From Prevotella corporis DSM 18810 = JCM 8529 (GTDB taxonomy: Bacteria; Bacteroidota; Bacteroidia; Bacteroidales; Bacteroidaceae): a DNA stretch of 64,000 bases. Below are positions 54,930 through 63,656 of the stretch, one piece after another; within the stretch, counting starts at the first letter, position 1; every line of letters starts with the position of its first letter. A program made the position numbers and the translations under genes. The notes under the pieces are model-generated. The model saw nothing but the letters and a program-made list of their open reading frames with translations, ran no database searches and was not told the origin of the DNA. The stretch covers positions 1 through 64,000 of the forward strand of contig NZ_AUME01000002.1 of the NCBI RefSeq assembly GCF_000430525.1, read 5' to 3'.

Positions 54930-55832
54930 TTACTCAGCTTTTACAGCTGGAGCTGGAACACCCTGAGGCGCTTTCTCGATAGAAACCAACTCAACAGTGA
55001 AAATCAATGTAGAGAAAGGCTTGAGATCAGGACTTGGCTGCTGAGCGCCGTAGCCAGCAGTGTAAGGAATATAAATCTCCCATTTTGAGCCTACTGGCAT
55101 ATTGCTCAATGCTTCCGTGAAACCAGGAACGGCACTTCCCACTGGCATTGTTGCGCCATTGCGCTGGTCGAATGTCTTACCGTCGATGGTCTTTCCCTCA
55201 TAGTTAATCTTTACGATATCGCTGTTCTTTGGTTTCGCACCTGTCCCGGCCTTGATTACCTTATAATATACGCCTTGTTTCAAAGCCTTTACGCCTGCTG
55301 CCTTAGCAATCTTGGCCATGTAGGCATCGTTCTTCTTCTTGTTGGCACCGTATGTCTTCTCAGCATTCTTCGCCTGAATATTTTGCGACACCTTCTGTTC
55401 AACCTCGCGTGCTTTATCGATAGTCATTTTCTGACCTTTGCCCTTAGCACTTGCCGCAAAACCAGCGAGGAAGTTGTTCAACGAGATTGTCTTGGTAGAG
55501 TCTTCTCCGAAGATGCTCTTGTTAATCTGGTTCTTGATGACCATGTTCATGTTCATGCCGACACCGATACCGGCATTGTAAGCCGCTTTCTTCTTGTCGT
55601 CCATGTTCTTCGCACCGTCGTTCATACCTTTGATAAACTCATCAACATAAGCAGTGTCGATGTTCATCTGCTGGAGGTACTGCTTAACGTTCTGTCCCTG
55701 ATCGATTCCGAAAGCATAGCTCAGAGAATCGACATCAGACTTCAATTCTTCTTTTGGTGCACCAGAGTTTCCGCAAGATGTGAACCCAACTGCTGCAATA
55801 GCCAAAGCGGCTACGATAGTAAGTTTCTTCAT
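54930..55832 (-). CDS. FKBP-type peptidyl-prolyl isomerase, lipoprotein
   Basis: 300 aa from ATG 55832 (MKKLTIVAALAIAAVGFTSC), a type II signal peptide with lipobox GFTSC at the end; an in-frame upstream start at 55868 would bury it. FkpA-type N-terminal helices (about 30-190, DVDSLSYAFGIDQGQNVK) and an FKBP domain with VKINYEGKTIDGKTFDQR, GFTEALSNMPVGSKWEIYIP and AGYGAQQPSPD. Expected to be anchored in the envelope and to help fold exported proteins. Confidence 0.93.
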   Translation of the reverse strand: MKKLTIVAALAIAAVGFTSCGNSGAPKEELKSDVDSLSYAFGIDQGQNVKQYLQQMNIDTAYVDEFIKGMNDGAKNMDDKKKAAYNAGIGVGMNMNMVIKNQINKSIFGEDSTKTISLNNFLAGFAASAKGKGQKMTIDKAREVEQKVSQNIQAKNAEKTYGANKKKNDAYMAKIAKAAGVKALKQGVYYKVIKAGTGAKPKNSDIVKINYEGKTIDGKTFDQRNGATMPVGSAVPGFTEALSNMPVGSKWEIYIPYTAGYGAQQPSPDLKPFSTLIFTVELVSIEKAPQGVPAPAVKAE

Positions 55833-55916
55833 TTTTATATAAAATTTAGTAATTGTTTCTGTTATCATTCAGTTTTCACCCCCGCCAGTTGCATAAGACT
55901 GGGGTCTGTATGTCAG

Positions 55917-56522
55917 CTACAGCACCTCGATCAATTCTACAATGAACACCAATGCTGCGAAAGGAGGAATGGAAGCACCAGCTCCGCGCTCTCCATAACC
56001 AAGGTTATAGGGAATAAAGAAACGATATTTGGCCCCCTCGCCCATCAACTGGACGCCTTCCGTCCATCCAGGGATAACCTGATTCAGGCCAAACGTAGCC
56101 GGTTCGCCACGGTCGTAAGAACTGTCGAACTTGGTTCCGTCAACCAACGTACCCTCATAGTGGCATTTCACCTGTGAGGTAGCACCTGGCTTCTTGCCGT
56201 TTCCTTCTTTGATAACCTCATACTGAAGTCCTGAAGGCAGCACTGTCACTCCGTCTTTCTTGGCATTTTCGGCAAGAAAGTCCTCACCAACAGCCTTGGC
56301 TACTTTGCCAGCCTCAGCAGCGGCTTCCTTCTGCTTCGCCTCTTGCTGAGCGAAGAAGTCGTTAACGAGGGTCTGTGCCTCCTGGTTGCTTACTTTCAGG
56401 TCGTTGCCTGCTATAACATCCTTGATAGCCTGTGCGAAGTCGTCGATATTCAAGTTACCTGCACCCATACCAGAGAGTTGCGTGCCGATACCGATACCCA
56501 ATGCATAGCTTAATTTGTCCAT
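55917..56522 (-). CDS. FKBP-type peptidyl-prolyl isomerase, cytoplasmic type
   Basis: 201 aa with no signal peptide (MDKLSYALGIGIGTQLSG), so it should be cytosolic, unlike its two exported neighbours. Same architecture in shortened form: N-terminal helices 1-90, FKBP domain 100-201 with VKCHYEGTLVDGTKFDSS, GWTEGVQLMGEGAKYRFFIP and LGYGERGAGASIPPF. First gene of the tandem trio, with a TATCTTTG box upstream. Confidence 0.92.
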   Translation of the reverse strand: MDKLSYALGIGIGTQLSGMGAGNLNIDDFAQAIKDVIAGNDLKVSNQEAQTLVNDFFAQQEAKQKEAAAEAGKVAKAVGEDFLAENAKKDGVTVLPSGLQYEVIKEGNGKKPGATSQVKCHYEGTLVDGTKFDSSYDRGEPATFGLNQVIPGWTEGVQLMGEGAKYRFFIPYNLGYGERGAGASIPPFAALVFIVELIEVL

Positions 56523-56556
56523 TTAATTACGTTTGTATTTATAATAAATTATTGTG

Positions 56557-56564
56557 CAAAGATA
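56557..56564 (-). promoter_or_regulatory. Predicted -7 box of the FKBP cluster
   Basis: TATCTTTG on the minus strand, 35 nt upstream of ATG 56522. Confidence 0.6.
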
Positions 56565-56607
56565 CTATTTTTAGAATACAGTATGGCATTATTCTAATTA
56601 AAATTAC

Positions 56608-56615
56608 TAAATTTG
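56608..56615 (+). promoter_or_regulatory. Predicted -7 box of the DUF3828-like gene
   Basis: TAAATTTG (TAnnTTTG), 30 nt upstream of ATG 56646; divergent from the FKBP promoter. Confidence 0.5.
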
Positions 56616-56645
56616 TGAAATGAAAAGAACTTAAAATATATAAAC

Positions 56646-57233
56646 ATGAGGAGATTTCACATCTTGTCATTCTGGTGTCTTTTGCTTTTCTGCACTTACC
56701 CGGCAACTCATGCTGGTGCGCAAATAAGCAGCATCGGTGTCAACAAATACTCCGACTTCTATGTGAAAGAGCGTGTCAGACAAATATACAACGAGGTGTC
56801 GAAGGCCTACAAAGAAGCCTTCAAGGCAACACTTGAGGGCGACACTGCCTGGCAGATGCCCGACATCAGGCGATTCCTTTCGTCGGAATTCAAAATAGAT
56901 GAATACAAGGTATATCAATACGATAGCCTCCATTGTCCTGACTTTAAAGGATATGACTATCTCGATTACTGGATTCAGCACATGGAACCAGAGGGATTCG
57001 ACTATGAAATCTGTTCCGCTAATGTCATCGACGGTTTCCATGCAGAGGCAGAACTGGCCATTGGCAAGCCTTACAATTATTCTTTGACGTTGACGCTTCT
57101 CTATGAAGACTCCGACTGGTATATCGACGATTTCAGGCGAAAGGAATTTCGAAGTGAGCGGGAACGTATGGAGTATTATGTTCGTACAGGGGGCAAGAAC
57201 ATGCCTTTTTTTAAAGGAACAAATAACAATTAA
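56646..57233 (+). CDS. Exported DUF3828-like protein
   Basis: 195 aa. Signal peptide MRRFHILSFWCLLLFCTYPA, likely cut near the HAGAQ site. The rest resembles DUF3828 domain proteins: RRFLSSEFKIDEYKVYQYD, then a DYWIQHM region and a C-terminal LTLTLLYEDSDWYIDDFRR (the 'W-x-I-D-D' ending of the NTF2-like fold). No catalytic residues are evident. The sirtuin gene follows 9 nt later, so the two are probably one transcript. Confidence 0.75.
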   Translation: MRRFHILSFWCLLLFCTYPATHAGAQISSIGVNKYSDFYVKERVRQIYNEVSKAYKEAFKATLEGDTAWQMPDIRRFLSSEFKIDEYKVYQYDSLHCPDFKGYDYLDYWIQHMEPEGFDYEICSANVIDGFHAEAELAIGKPYNYSLTLTLLYEDSDWYIDDFRRKEFRSERERMEYYVRTGGKNMPFFKGTNNN

Positions 57234-57242
57234 GATAGAAAA

Positions 57243-57950
57243 ATGAAGAAAATTGTATTTCTAACTGGAGCTGGGATGTCTGTGGAGAGTGGCTTTAAGA
57301 CTTTCAGAGGTAGCGATGGACTATGGGAAGACTATCCCGTGGAGCAGGTGGCAACCCACGAAGCATTAGAGGCCGACCCCGCATTGGTCATTAATTTCTA
57401 TAATCGCTTGCGCAAAAAACTGTTCGCAGCACAGCCCAACGCAGGGCACAAACTCATCAAAGACTTGGAAAAGAACTACGAGGTGGCCATCGTCACGCAA
57501 AACGTTGACGACCTGCACGAGCGCGCTGGTTCGTCGAATGTCATACACTTGCACGGCGAACTCAAGAAAATGTGCTCCAGTAACGACCCTTATAATCCAG
57601 AGTTTATTGAGCAACTGACCGAGGAAAACTGGGAGGTAACACCCGGAACGAAGGCCAAGGACGGAAGCATGCTACGCCCGTTCATCGTCTTTTTCGGCGA
57701 AGCAGTGCCCATGATCGAAGTCGGAGCACGGGAAGTCAGCGAGGCAGATATATTCGTCATCGTCGGAACATCGCTCAACGTCTATCCCGCAGCTGGCCTC
57801 ATCCACTACGTCAGACCAGGAAAGCCCATCTACCTGATTGACCCAAACGAGGTGACACAGGGCAAGCGAGACGACATCACCGTAATAAGGAAAGGCGCAA
57901 GCGAGGGATTGGAGGAGCTTATGGGCCGCCTTGAAGACATCGGTATCTGA
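57243..57950 (+). CDS. Sir2-family NAD-dependent deacylase lacking the zinc-site cysteines
   Basis: 235 aa. NAD-binding motifs GAGMSVESGFKTFRG, QNVDDLHERAG (the Asn-Asp pair) and catalytic His in HLHGEL, then IVGTSLNVYPAAGL. The region after the catalytic His has one Cys (KKMCSSNDP) instead of the four that bind structural zinc in CobB, so this is the zinc-free form seen in Bacteroidetes. It removes acyl groups from lysines using NAD. Y/R residues that select succinyl groups are not in the usual place by eye. Confidence 0.92.
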   Translation: MKKIVFLTGAGMSVESGFKTFRGSDGLWEDYPVEQVATHEALEADPALVINFYNRLRKKLFAAQPNAGHKLIKDLEKNYEVAIVTQNVDDLHERAGSSNVIHLHGELKKMCSSNDPYNPEFIEQLTEENWEVTPGTKAKDGSMLRPFIVFFGEAVPMIEVGAREVSEADIFVIVGTSLNVYPAAGLIHYVRPGKPIYLIDPNEVTQGKRDDITVIRKGASEGLEELMGRLEDIGI

Positions 57951-58113
57951 CTGACCATCAAACGAAACCGGTACAGACCCCGACCATGAATAGGGGTTCA
58001 GGCAATCAAGAATACATAAAACAATGCCCGACTCGTAGCCAGCCTGACATCCGTCATCGACAGACAACAAGGCTGACAGTAAGAAGGAGGGGCATGCAAG
58101 GAGGATTCATTCA

Positions 58114-58725
58114 ATGAGAAAACTACTGTTGCTAATCATCTGCGCTGTGCTGACAGTTCCGGCAATGGCGCAAAAGAATGTCTATAAGTTCACGGTGAAA
58201 GACGGAAACGAGCGGAAAGTGAAACTGAAGGAGTACAAGGGCAAGGTGCTGCTGATAGTGAACACGGCTACCAAGTGCGGATTCACACCGCAATACGAAG
58301 AGTTGCAAAAGCTCTACGAGAGCTATAAGGACAAGGGACTCTTGATTCTTGATTTCCCGTGCAACCAATTCGGCGGACAGGCACCGGGCACTTATCGGGA
58401 GATTCATGCGTTCTGCACGGGCAACTACGGAGTAACCTTCCCACAGTTTGCTAAAATCGACGTCAACGGAAAGAACGAGTCGCCCCTCTACACCTATCTG
58501 AAAGCGCAGCAAGCCTTCAAGGGTTTCGACAAGAACAACAAGATTGGACAATATCTCGACTCTAAGTTCAGCCAAGAAGACCCAGACTATGCCAAGAGTC
58601 CCAGTATAAAATGGAACTTCACCAAGTTCCTCATCGACCGCGAGGGACACGTGGTTGACCGCTTCGAGCCAACGGCCGACATGAAAGAGGTCGAGAGCGG
58701 CATCAGGGCAGTGCTGAGAATGTAA
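58114..58725 (+). CDS. Exported glutathione peroxidase-family protein
   Basis: 203 aa. Signal peptide MRKLLLLIICAVLTVPAMAQ. Thioredoxin fold with the peroxidatic Cys55 in NTATKCGFTPQYEEL, the FPCNQFGGQAPGT block, and catalytic Trp/Asn in IKWNFTKFLIDREG. The Cys replaces selenocysteine of animal enzymes, so thioredoxin rather than glutathione is the likely reductant. Export to the periplasm suggests defence against external peroxide. Confidence 0.93.
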   Translation: MRKLLLLIICAVLTVPAMAQKNVYKFTVKDGNERKVKLKEYKGKVLLIVNTATKCGFTPQYEELQKLYESYKDKGLLILDFPCNQFGGQAPGTYREIHAFCTGNYGVTFPQFAKIDVNGKNESPLYTYLKAQQAFKGFDKNNKIGQYLDSKFSQEDPDYAKSPSIKWNFTKFLIDREGHVVDRFEPTADMKEVESGIRAVLRM

Positions 58726-58794
58726 CTGTCGGTGAGCTTTACAACCGTCTCACAGGTAACCGTTTTTCAGACTGAAGGCTGTGCATTCATGACC

Positions 58795-58880
58795 AAAGCT
58801 CAGCAATCGCAAAACAAAAGGTGAGCTTTCGCCGCGTGTTTGGTCACCAAACGGACGGTAAAAGGTCACCTTTTACAATC
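58795..58880 (+). repeat. Intergenic 22-nt array, locus 10 (four units)
   Basis: Units at about 58795, 58816, 58838 and 58860: AAAGCTCAGCAATCGC, AAAGGTGAGCTTTCGC, TTTGGTCACCAAACGG and AAAGGTCACCTTTTAC. The third has a swapped palindrome (TTTGGTCACCAAA), which preserves the pairing with changed sequence. Between two rightward genes. Confidence 0.88.
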
Positions 58881-58973
58881 AAACATGTATCTTATTGATC
58901 AACAGATAATTACAAACCATCATTCCAACACTGATTGGTTGGCCTTTCATTCCTCCAAAAACCCATCACATTC

Positions 58974-59921
58974 ATGAAAAAATTTTATCGAATTTTGGGA
59001 GGAATCATTCTGCTGATTCTCATAGCCCTGACTGGAGCATCTTTCTATATGCTCAACTATTCCATCGAGGCGCCCACGAATGGCTATGCCTCGCAATGGC
59101 GAAAACTGCACATCGACTACCCGCAGCTGCGTGATTGGCTCGATTCGGTGAAGAACAACAACCGGTTGGGCGACACCACCATCACGCTTGCTAACGGACT
59201 ACGTGGGCACGCTTTCTATCTGCGGAACGATTCGGCACAAGGAAAAAGTGCCATCTGCATACACGGCTACGGAAACAATGCTTTGGGAATGATGCAGATA
59301 GCTTACATATATAATAAGGTGATGAAAATGAATGTCGTGCTGCCCGACTTGCACGCTCATGGCAAAAGTGAGGGCAACGACATACAGATGGGATGGAAAG
59401 ACAGACTTGACGTGGAGCAATGGATTCCCATTGCCGAAAAAATGTTTCGCAAAAGTGGAAGGAAATCGAAGATGGTCATCCACGGAATATCGATGGGCGC
59501 AGCCACGACAATGAACATCTCCGGCGACACGACTCCCGACTATGTGAGATGCTTTATCGAGGATTGTGGCTACACAAGTGTATGGGACGAGTTCGGCAAC
59601 CAGCTGAAAGCAGAGTTCAACTTGCCCGAATTTCCACTGCTATACACCACCTCGGCACTCTGCCGACTGAGATACGGCTGGTCGTTCGGCGAGGCCAGCT
59701 CACTGAAACAAGTCGCAAAGTGCAGCAAGCCCATGCTTTTCATTCATGGTGACACCGACAATTTCGTTCCGTCAGGCATGGTCTATCCGCTTTTCAATGC
59801 CAAGCCACAGCCCAAGGAACTTTGGATAACAAAGGGAACGGCGCATGCCAAGAGCTACAAAGATTATCCAGAGGAATATAGTCGGAGAGTGGCTGAATTC
59901 GTCGGCAGATCTTTCCGTTGA
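58974..59921 (+). CDS. Membrane-anchored alpha/beta hydrolase
   Basis: 315 aa from ATG 58974 (MKKFYRILGGIILLILIALTG); a TTG codon at 58935 is in frame but adds 13 residues with no homology. N-terminal anchor (8-28), then a serine hydrolase domain: CIHGYGNNALGMMQIAY, nucleophile in HGISMGAATTMN, Asp in FIHGDTDNFVPSGM and His in GTAHAKSYKDYPEEY. Substrate unknown; similar proteins are annotated as peptidases or esterases. Confidence 0.9.
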   Translation: MKKFYRILGGIILLILIALTGASFYMLNYSIEAPTNGYASQWRKLHIDYPQLRDWLDSVKNNNRLGDTTITLANGLRGHAFYLRNDSAQGKSAICIHGYGNNALGMMQIAYIYNKVMKMNVVLPDLHAHGKSEGNDIQMGWKDRLDVEQWIPIAEKMFRKSGRKSKMVIHGISMGAATTMNISGDTTPDYVRCFIEDCGYTSVWDEFGNQLKAEFNLPEFPLLYTTSALCRLRYGWSFGEASSLKQVAKCSKPMLFIHGDTDNFVPSGMVYPLFNAKPQPKELWITKGTAHAKSYKDYPEEYSRRVAEFVGRSFR

Positions 59922-59954
59922 CGAGCGCAGCATGAGGAGGGCCGAAAGGATGGA

Positions 59955-60155
59955 CTATTCGTCGAAGCCTATGGGTCGGAACTGTCTCTGTTCCTGGCTA
60001 TAGACGAAGCCGGAAGCCAGCAACACCTCACGTAAATGGTCGGGGAGCTCGCCGAAAGAATAGCACAACGACTCCAGACTGTCAAACTCTCCGTCTCTCA
60101 ACAGCATATTCACACTGCTAACAAGGATAGCTGGGTCTTTTGGTAGATAATCCAT
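59955..60155 (-). CDS. DUF4250 small protein
   Basis: 66 aa. MDYLPKDPAILVSSVNMLLR is the DUF4250 start, followed by DSLESLCYSFGELPDHLREV and FVYSQEQRQF, the helix-turn and YxxxxNQF-like end of the family. Function unknown. Lies 82 nt downstream of cdd on the same strand. Confidence 0.85.
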   Translation of the reverse strand: MDYLPKDPAILVSSVNMLLRDGEFDSLESLCYSFGELPDHLREVLLASGFVYSQEQRQFRPIGFDE

Positions 60156-60237
60156 TGGAAGTACTTAGTGGTTTCCTCCACCCGCATTTATTCAGCGGAA
60201 AGAGGAAGATTGATGAATAAAGGTTTCAACTCCGACC

Positions 60238-60717
60238 CTACTGCATGGAATCGCCAGTGAATTGCAACGGCAGCAAATCCTTGATAGTGTCGATGACATA
60301 CACTCCTTCGGTGCCATGAAGCAGAATGCGAACGGGACGTTTGTAGCGTGCCTCTATCTCCAATATCACCTGCCGGCATGCGCCACAAGGCACAATGGGC
60401 TCACGGACAAGACCTCCGCCAGTGCGGGCGGCTATGGCCAGCGTTGTAATGGCTTGGTCTGGCCATTGCGACTGGGCAGCGAAAATGGCCGATCGCTCAG
60501 CACACAGCCCCGATGGATAAGCGGCATTCTCCTGATTGGCACCCATCACCTCGTTTCCGTTCTCCAGCAATAACGCCGCACCTACGGCAAAATGACTGTA
60601 TGGGGAGTAGCTATGTTCCGTTGCCTTAATAGCCGTCTGCACGAGGTGCTGTTCCTTCTCCGAAAGCTCATCGGGCTGACAGTAACCGATCTTAATATTA
60701 ATATCTATTGTTTTCAT
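60238..60717 (-). CDS. cdd: Cytidine deaminase
   Basis: 159 aa. Deaminates cytidine and deoxycytidine to uridines for pyrimidine salvage. Zinc/catalytic motif CAE in LCAERSAIFAAQ and the second site PCGACRQVILE; SPYSHFAVGAALL is the substrate loop. Tetrameric type by length. It starts 9 nt after the beta-helix lipoprotein gene stop, so it is likely its downstream partner on one transcript. Confidence 0.96.
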   Translation of the reverse strand: MKTIDINIKIGYCQPDELSEKEQHLVQTAIKATEHSYSPYSHFAVGAALLLENGNEVMGANQENAAYPSGLCAERSAIFAAQSQWPDQAITTLAIAARTGGGLVREPIVPCGACRQVILEIEARYKRPVRILLHGTEGVYVIDTIKDLLPLQFTGDSMQ

Positions 60718-60726
60718 AACCTTTCA

Positions 60727-62190
60727 TCATTCTTTTTTTTCCTCATATTCATAGCAACCGACGTCGGGCACATCGCTACGCGTCTTGCCATCGTGATCGG
60801 CCGCACTGGTACCGTTTGCAAGCACATAGCCCGCATCGCGCGCCTTTGATTTCTCGCTGAGATGAAAGTCATAGTATTGCTTTTCGCTATCGATCTTGCG
60901 GAAATGCCTCTCGCCAGAACCGACAGTGTCTGTGGCTTCCTCCCACTTCACTTCAATATATTTGGTCTCATCCATCTCCTTGGGTTTCGTGGTACGAAGG
61001 ATGCTGTGGTCGAATTTATAATTCAGAGCCACATCCTTGCTGAACTCTCCCATGATGACATCTTCGGCATAACCTGTTATTAGCGTGTTGAAGACGTCGA
61101 ATTGTAGGAGTGGGTAAATCATGCCTGCTCGTGTGTTGCCGAATCTCAGCGCAACTCCCCGACGGGAATCGAAAGGGTAGAACTGGGCGAGGGTGCAGTG
61201 GCTCATGGTCACAGTTCCGCCGAAGAATGCCGCACAGTCATTGAGTGTGTTCGTCAGCTGCGAGTTGCTGATATTGACCTTGCAGTTTGTCGCAAGCAAA
61301 CCATACCCCTGACAGTTGTGCACTGTGCTGTTGCGCATCGTCAGTGTGGTTCGCGAAACGTCGGATGAGTCGCAGACCACACCATTGTATGCCGAATGCA
61401 AATCGGTGTAGGCCATCTCGTTGTCATAGCTGGACTTGTGAAAATGGATTCCTTGCCATTGTCCGCTCACACGGTCGTAGGGCAGGTAGTCGAACATCCA
61501 ATCCAGCCTGTCGCCCCTGAGCGTCACCCATGCGTCGGGTGTGCCCACGGTTTTCAACGTTCCATAAACGTCAATCCCCGCCTTGTTGGAGAAATAGAGA
61601 GTCGTCCCCGCTGCAACTGTCAGCGTTGCCCCTTCAGCAACTTTCAGCGAGCCTTGAATCACGATGGGTTTCGTACTACGGATGGTTTTGTCTGTGGTTA
61701 TCTCTACATTCTTGAGCAACTCTGCATCCCAGCTGTAGGCATTGAGGTTGACTTTCTGCCGAACGCCACTCTCAAGGGTGAAAATCAGGTTGTCTTCCAC
61801 CAGCGTCGGATCGGTGTTCCCGTTGATGGGAGTGGTCAGTTCCACAAAGACGCGAATGCTGTCCTTATTTCTCACCTCAAGTCCGTTCACCTGATAGCCA
61901 CTGGATTGTCCGAGATAGATGCCATCTACATTAACCCGGAAACCCGTCTGGTTGCCATTCTCTAACCGTACATTCGTCAGTCGGATTCCCTCACCTGACC
62001 TATTATATACCCAAAAGGTCTTGGTGGGTGTGGGAACTTTCGAGAAAGTAGTATCCAAACGCAAGGTGTCGGTTGAGAACGTCAACAGATTGCTGGTTGA
62101 TGTCGTAAAAGAGTCGTCGTCATTGCAGGCTGTCGCGAGTCCGACAACAGCCAACAGTACAATGATTGTTATCTTGTTAATTATCTTCAT
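60727..62190 (-). CDS. Lipoprotein with right-handed parallel beta-helix
   Basis: 487 aa. Type II signal peptide MKIINKITIIVLLAVVGLATAC, lipobox LATAC. An N-terminal beta-sandwich region (30-140) with FSTDTLRLDTTFSKVPTPTK, then a parallel beta-helix (about 150-400) of short repeated strands such as VQGYGLLATNCKVNISNSQL-type turns. The family is common in Bacteroidetes surface proteins; ligand or substrate is unknown. A TACGTTTG box at 62199-62206 (minus) may start transcription right at the gene. Confidence 0.88.
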   Translation of the reverse strand: MKIINKITIIVLLAVVGLATACNDDDSFTTSTSNLLTFSTDTLRLDTTFSKVPTPTKTFWVYNRSGEGIRLTNVRLENGNQTGFRVNVDGIYLGQSSGYQVNGLEVRNKDSIRVFVELTTPINGNTDPTLVEDNLIFTLESGVRQKVNLNAYSWDAELLKNVEITTDKTIRSTKPIVIQGSLKVAEGATLTVAAGTTLYFSNKAGIDVYGTLKTVGTPDAWVTLRGDRLDWMFDYLPYDRVSGQWQGIHFHKSSYDNEMAYTDLHSAYNGVVCDSSDVSRTTLTMRNSTVHNCQGYGLLATNCKVNISNSQLTNTLNDCAAFFGGTVTMSHCTLAQFYPFDSRRGVALRFGNTRAGMIYPLLQFDVFNTLITGYAEDVIMGEFSKDVALNYKFDHSILRTTKPKEMDETKYIEVKWEEATDTVGSGERHFRKIDSEKQYYDFHLSEKSKARDAGYVLANGTSAADHDGKTRSDVPDVGCYEYEEKKE

Positions 62191-62198
62191 ACGCTATT

Positions 62199-62206
62199 CA
62201 AACGTA
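62199..62206 (-). promoter_or_regulatory. Possible -7 box of the beta-helix lipoprotein gene
   Basis: TACGTTTG on the minus strand, ending 8 nt before ATG 62190; no -33 element seen. Confidence 0.35.
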
Positions 62207-62271
62207 ATTTGCCTCACTTTATTGCCTATCGTTGGGCACTGACTTGAAAGTGGCGGTTCATCAAAGAGAGC

Positions 62272-63522
62272 TTACTTGTAAATCAATGTCGTCAACGTCT
62301 CTGGCTGGAACAAGTCGCTTGCCACAGCTTGCAATTCTTCAGCGGTAATGGAATCAATCTGCTGGTAGAGCTTTTCGGTGTGCTTCTCCCACCCATAGTG
62401 GAGATAACTCAGGCCAAAGCCGAGCGCAAAGTTCTCCTTGTTGTCAGAAGCGATGCCCAACTGCCCCTTTATCTGTCGCTTGGCAGTCGCTAATTCGTCA
62501 GGAGTGAGGGGCACGTTCATGAACCGATCAAGTTCTTTGCGCACCAACTGCGTGCATAGCCTTACGTCTTTCGGGTCGCAACCAAAGTAAATGCCCCACA
62601 ACCCCACAGCGCTGAACGCTGTCATGAAACTTTCCACCGTGTAAACAAGTCCGTTCTGTTCTCTGAGCGACAAGTTAAGCCGTGCATTCATGCCTGGTCC
62701 ACCAAGAATATTGTTGAGCAAATACAACACCAGACGGCGCTTGTCGTGGACATTATACGCACGGTTGCCAATCATTACATGAGCTTGGTGCGTCTTTTTG
62801 TGGACCGTAATGTTCGAGGCACGATAGTGATAGCGATTCGTATCCACCGCCGCCGTACCGTCTTCGATGACCGGCTGAGCTTCGGAAGCCATCCGTCGCA
62901 CGTCAGCGGTGTAGTTTCGCAATGCGGCAACAGCCTCATCGAACGCAATATCTCCGTAAATGTAAAACACACAGTTGTCAGGGCGATAGAATTTGTCAGT
63001 AAACCGCCGCGCATCCTCAGTCGTGAACGAGCGTACGTTGCGTGTCGTTCCCAGAATGCTGTGACCCAGCGGATGGTTTCTGAACACAATATTCTCGAAT
63101 TCATCATAGATGAGTTCCGCAGGGCTGTCGTTGTACGACTCAATTTCATCGCAAATCACCTCCACTTCCTTATCGATTTCCGACTGTGGGTAAGTGCTGT
63201 GGAACACAATGTCAGACAAGAGGTCGGCAGCGAGTAGGAAATGTTCCTTCAGAATGGCCGAATAATAGACCGTCGTTACCTTAGTGGTGTACGCATTCAG
63301 ATCTCCCCCGACATCTTCCAGACAATTGATAATGTCGAGGCTGTCGCGTCGTTGCGTGCCTTTGAACGAAACGTGTTCGCAGAAGTGAGCAATGCCCTCT
63401 TCATTCTTGCCTTCATTGCTCGTCCCCGCATTGATTTCGTAGCCGCAATAGACCACTGGCGACGTGGAGGGCAAATGAATTATACGCAATCCGTTATCTA
63501 ACCTTGCTGTGTTATATTTCAT
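62272..63522 (-). CDS. M16-family zinc peptidase (insulinase-like)
   Basis: 416 aa from ATG 63522 (MKYNTARLDNGLRIIHLPS). The inverted zinc motif HFCEH is at 46-50, with the distal Glu in EVEVICDEIESYNDSP; GFGLSYLHYGWEKH and NILGGPGMNARLNLSLRE belong to the second half of the peptidase clamshell. No signal peptide is evident, so a cytosolic processing role is possible; no second M16 partner gene is next to it. A promoter sits immediately before the start codon. Confidence 0.93.
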   Translation of the reverse strand: MKYNTARLDNGLRIIHLPSTSPVVYCGYEINAGTSNEGKNEEGIAHFCEHVSFKGTQRRDSLDIINCLEDVGGDLNAYTTKVTTVYYSAILKEHFLLAADLLSDIVFHSTYPQSEIDKEVEVICDEIESYNDSPAELIYDEFENIVFRNHPLGHSILGTTRNVRSFTTEDARRFTDKFYRPDNCVFYIYGDIAFDEAVAALRNYTADVRRMASEAQPVIEDGTAAVDTNRYHYRASNITVHKKTHQAHVMIGNRAYNVHDKRRLVLYLLNNILGGPGMNARLNLSLREQNGLVYTVESFMTAFSAVGLWGIYFGCDPKDVRLCTQLVRKELDRFMNVPLTPDELATAKRQIKGQLGIASDNKENFALGFGLSYLHYGWEKHTEKLYQQIDSITAEELQAVASDLFQPETLTTLIYK

Positions 63523-63530
63523 TCTGCTTG

Positions 63531-63538
63531 CAAAATTA
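63531..63538 (-). promoter_or_regulatory. Predicted -7 box of the M16 peptidase gene (leaderless)
   Basis: TAATTTTG on the minus strand, ending 8 nt before ATG 63522. Confidence 0.5.
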
Positions 63539-63549
63539 CTGAATTTCTT

Positions 63550-63580
63550 TTTGAAATATGCCCAATTTGTACTATATTTG
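63550..63580 (+). promoter_or_regulatory. Predicted promoter of the PfkB kinase gene
   Basis: TTTG (63550-63553), 19-bp spacer, TATATTTG (63573-63580); leader of about 70 nt to ATG 63657. Divergent from the M16 promoter 12 bp away. Confidence 0.8.
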
Positions 63581-63656
63581 CACATCGAATACCTGATATC
63601 TTAGGATAATCGAAAATTAGTTAGCCTAACGTAATTAAGGATAAAGACTATCATCC

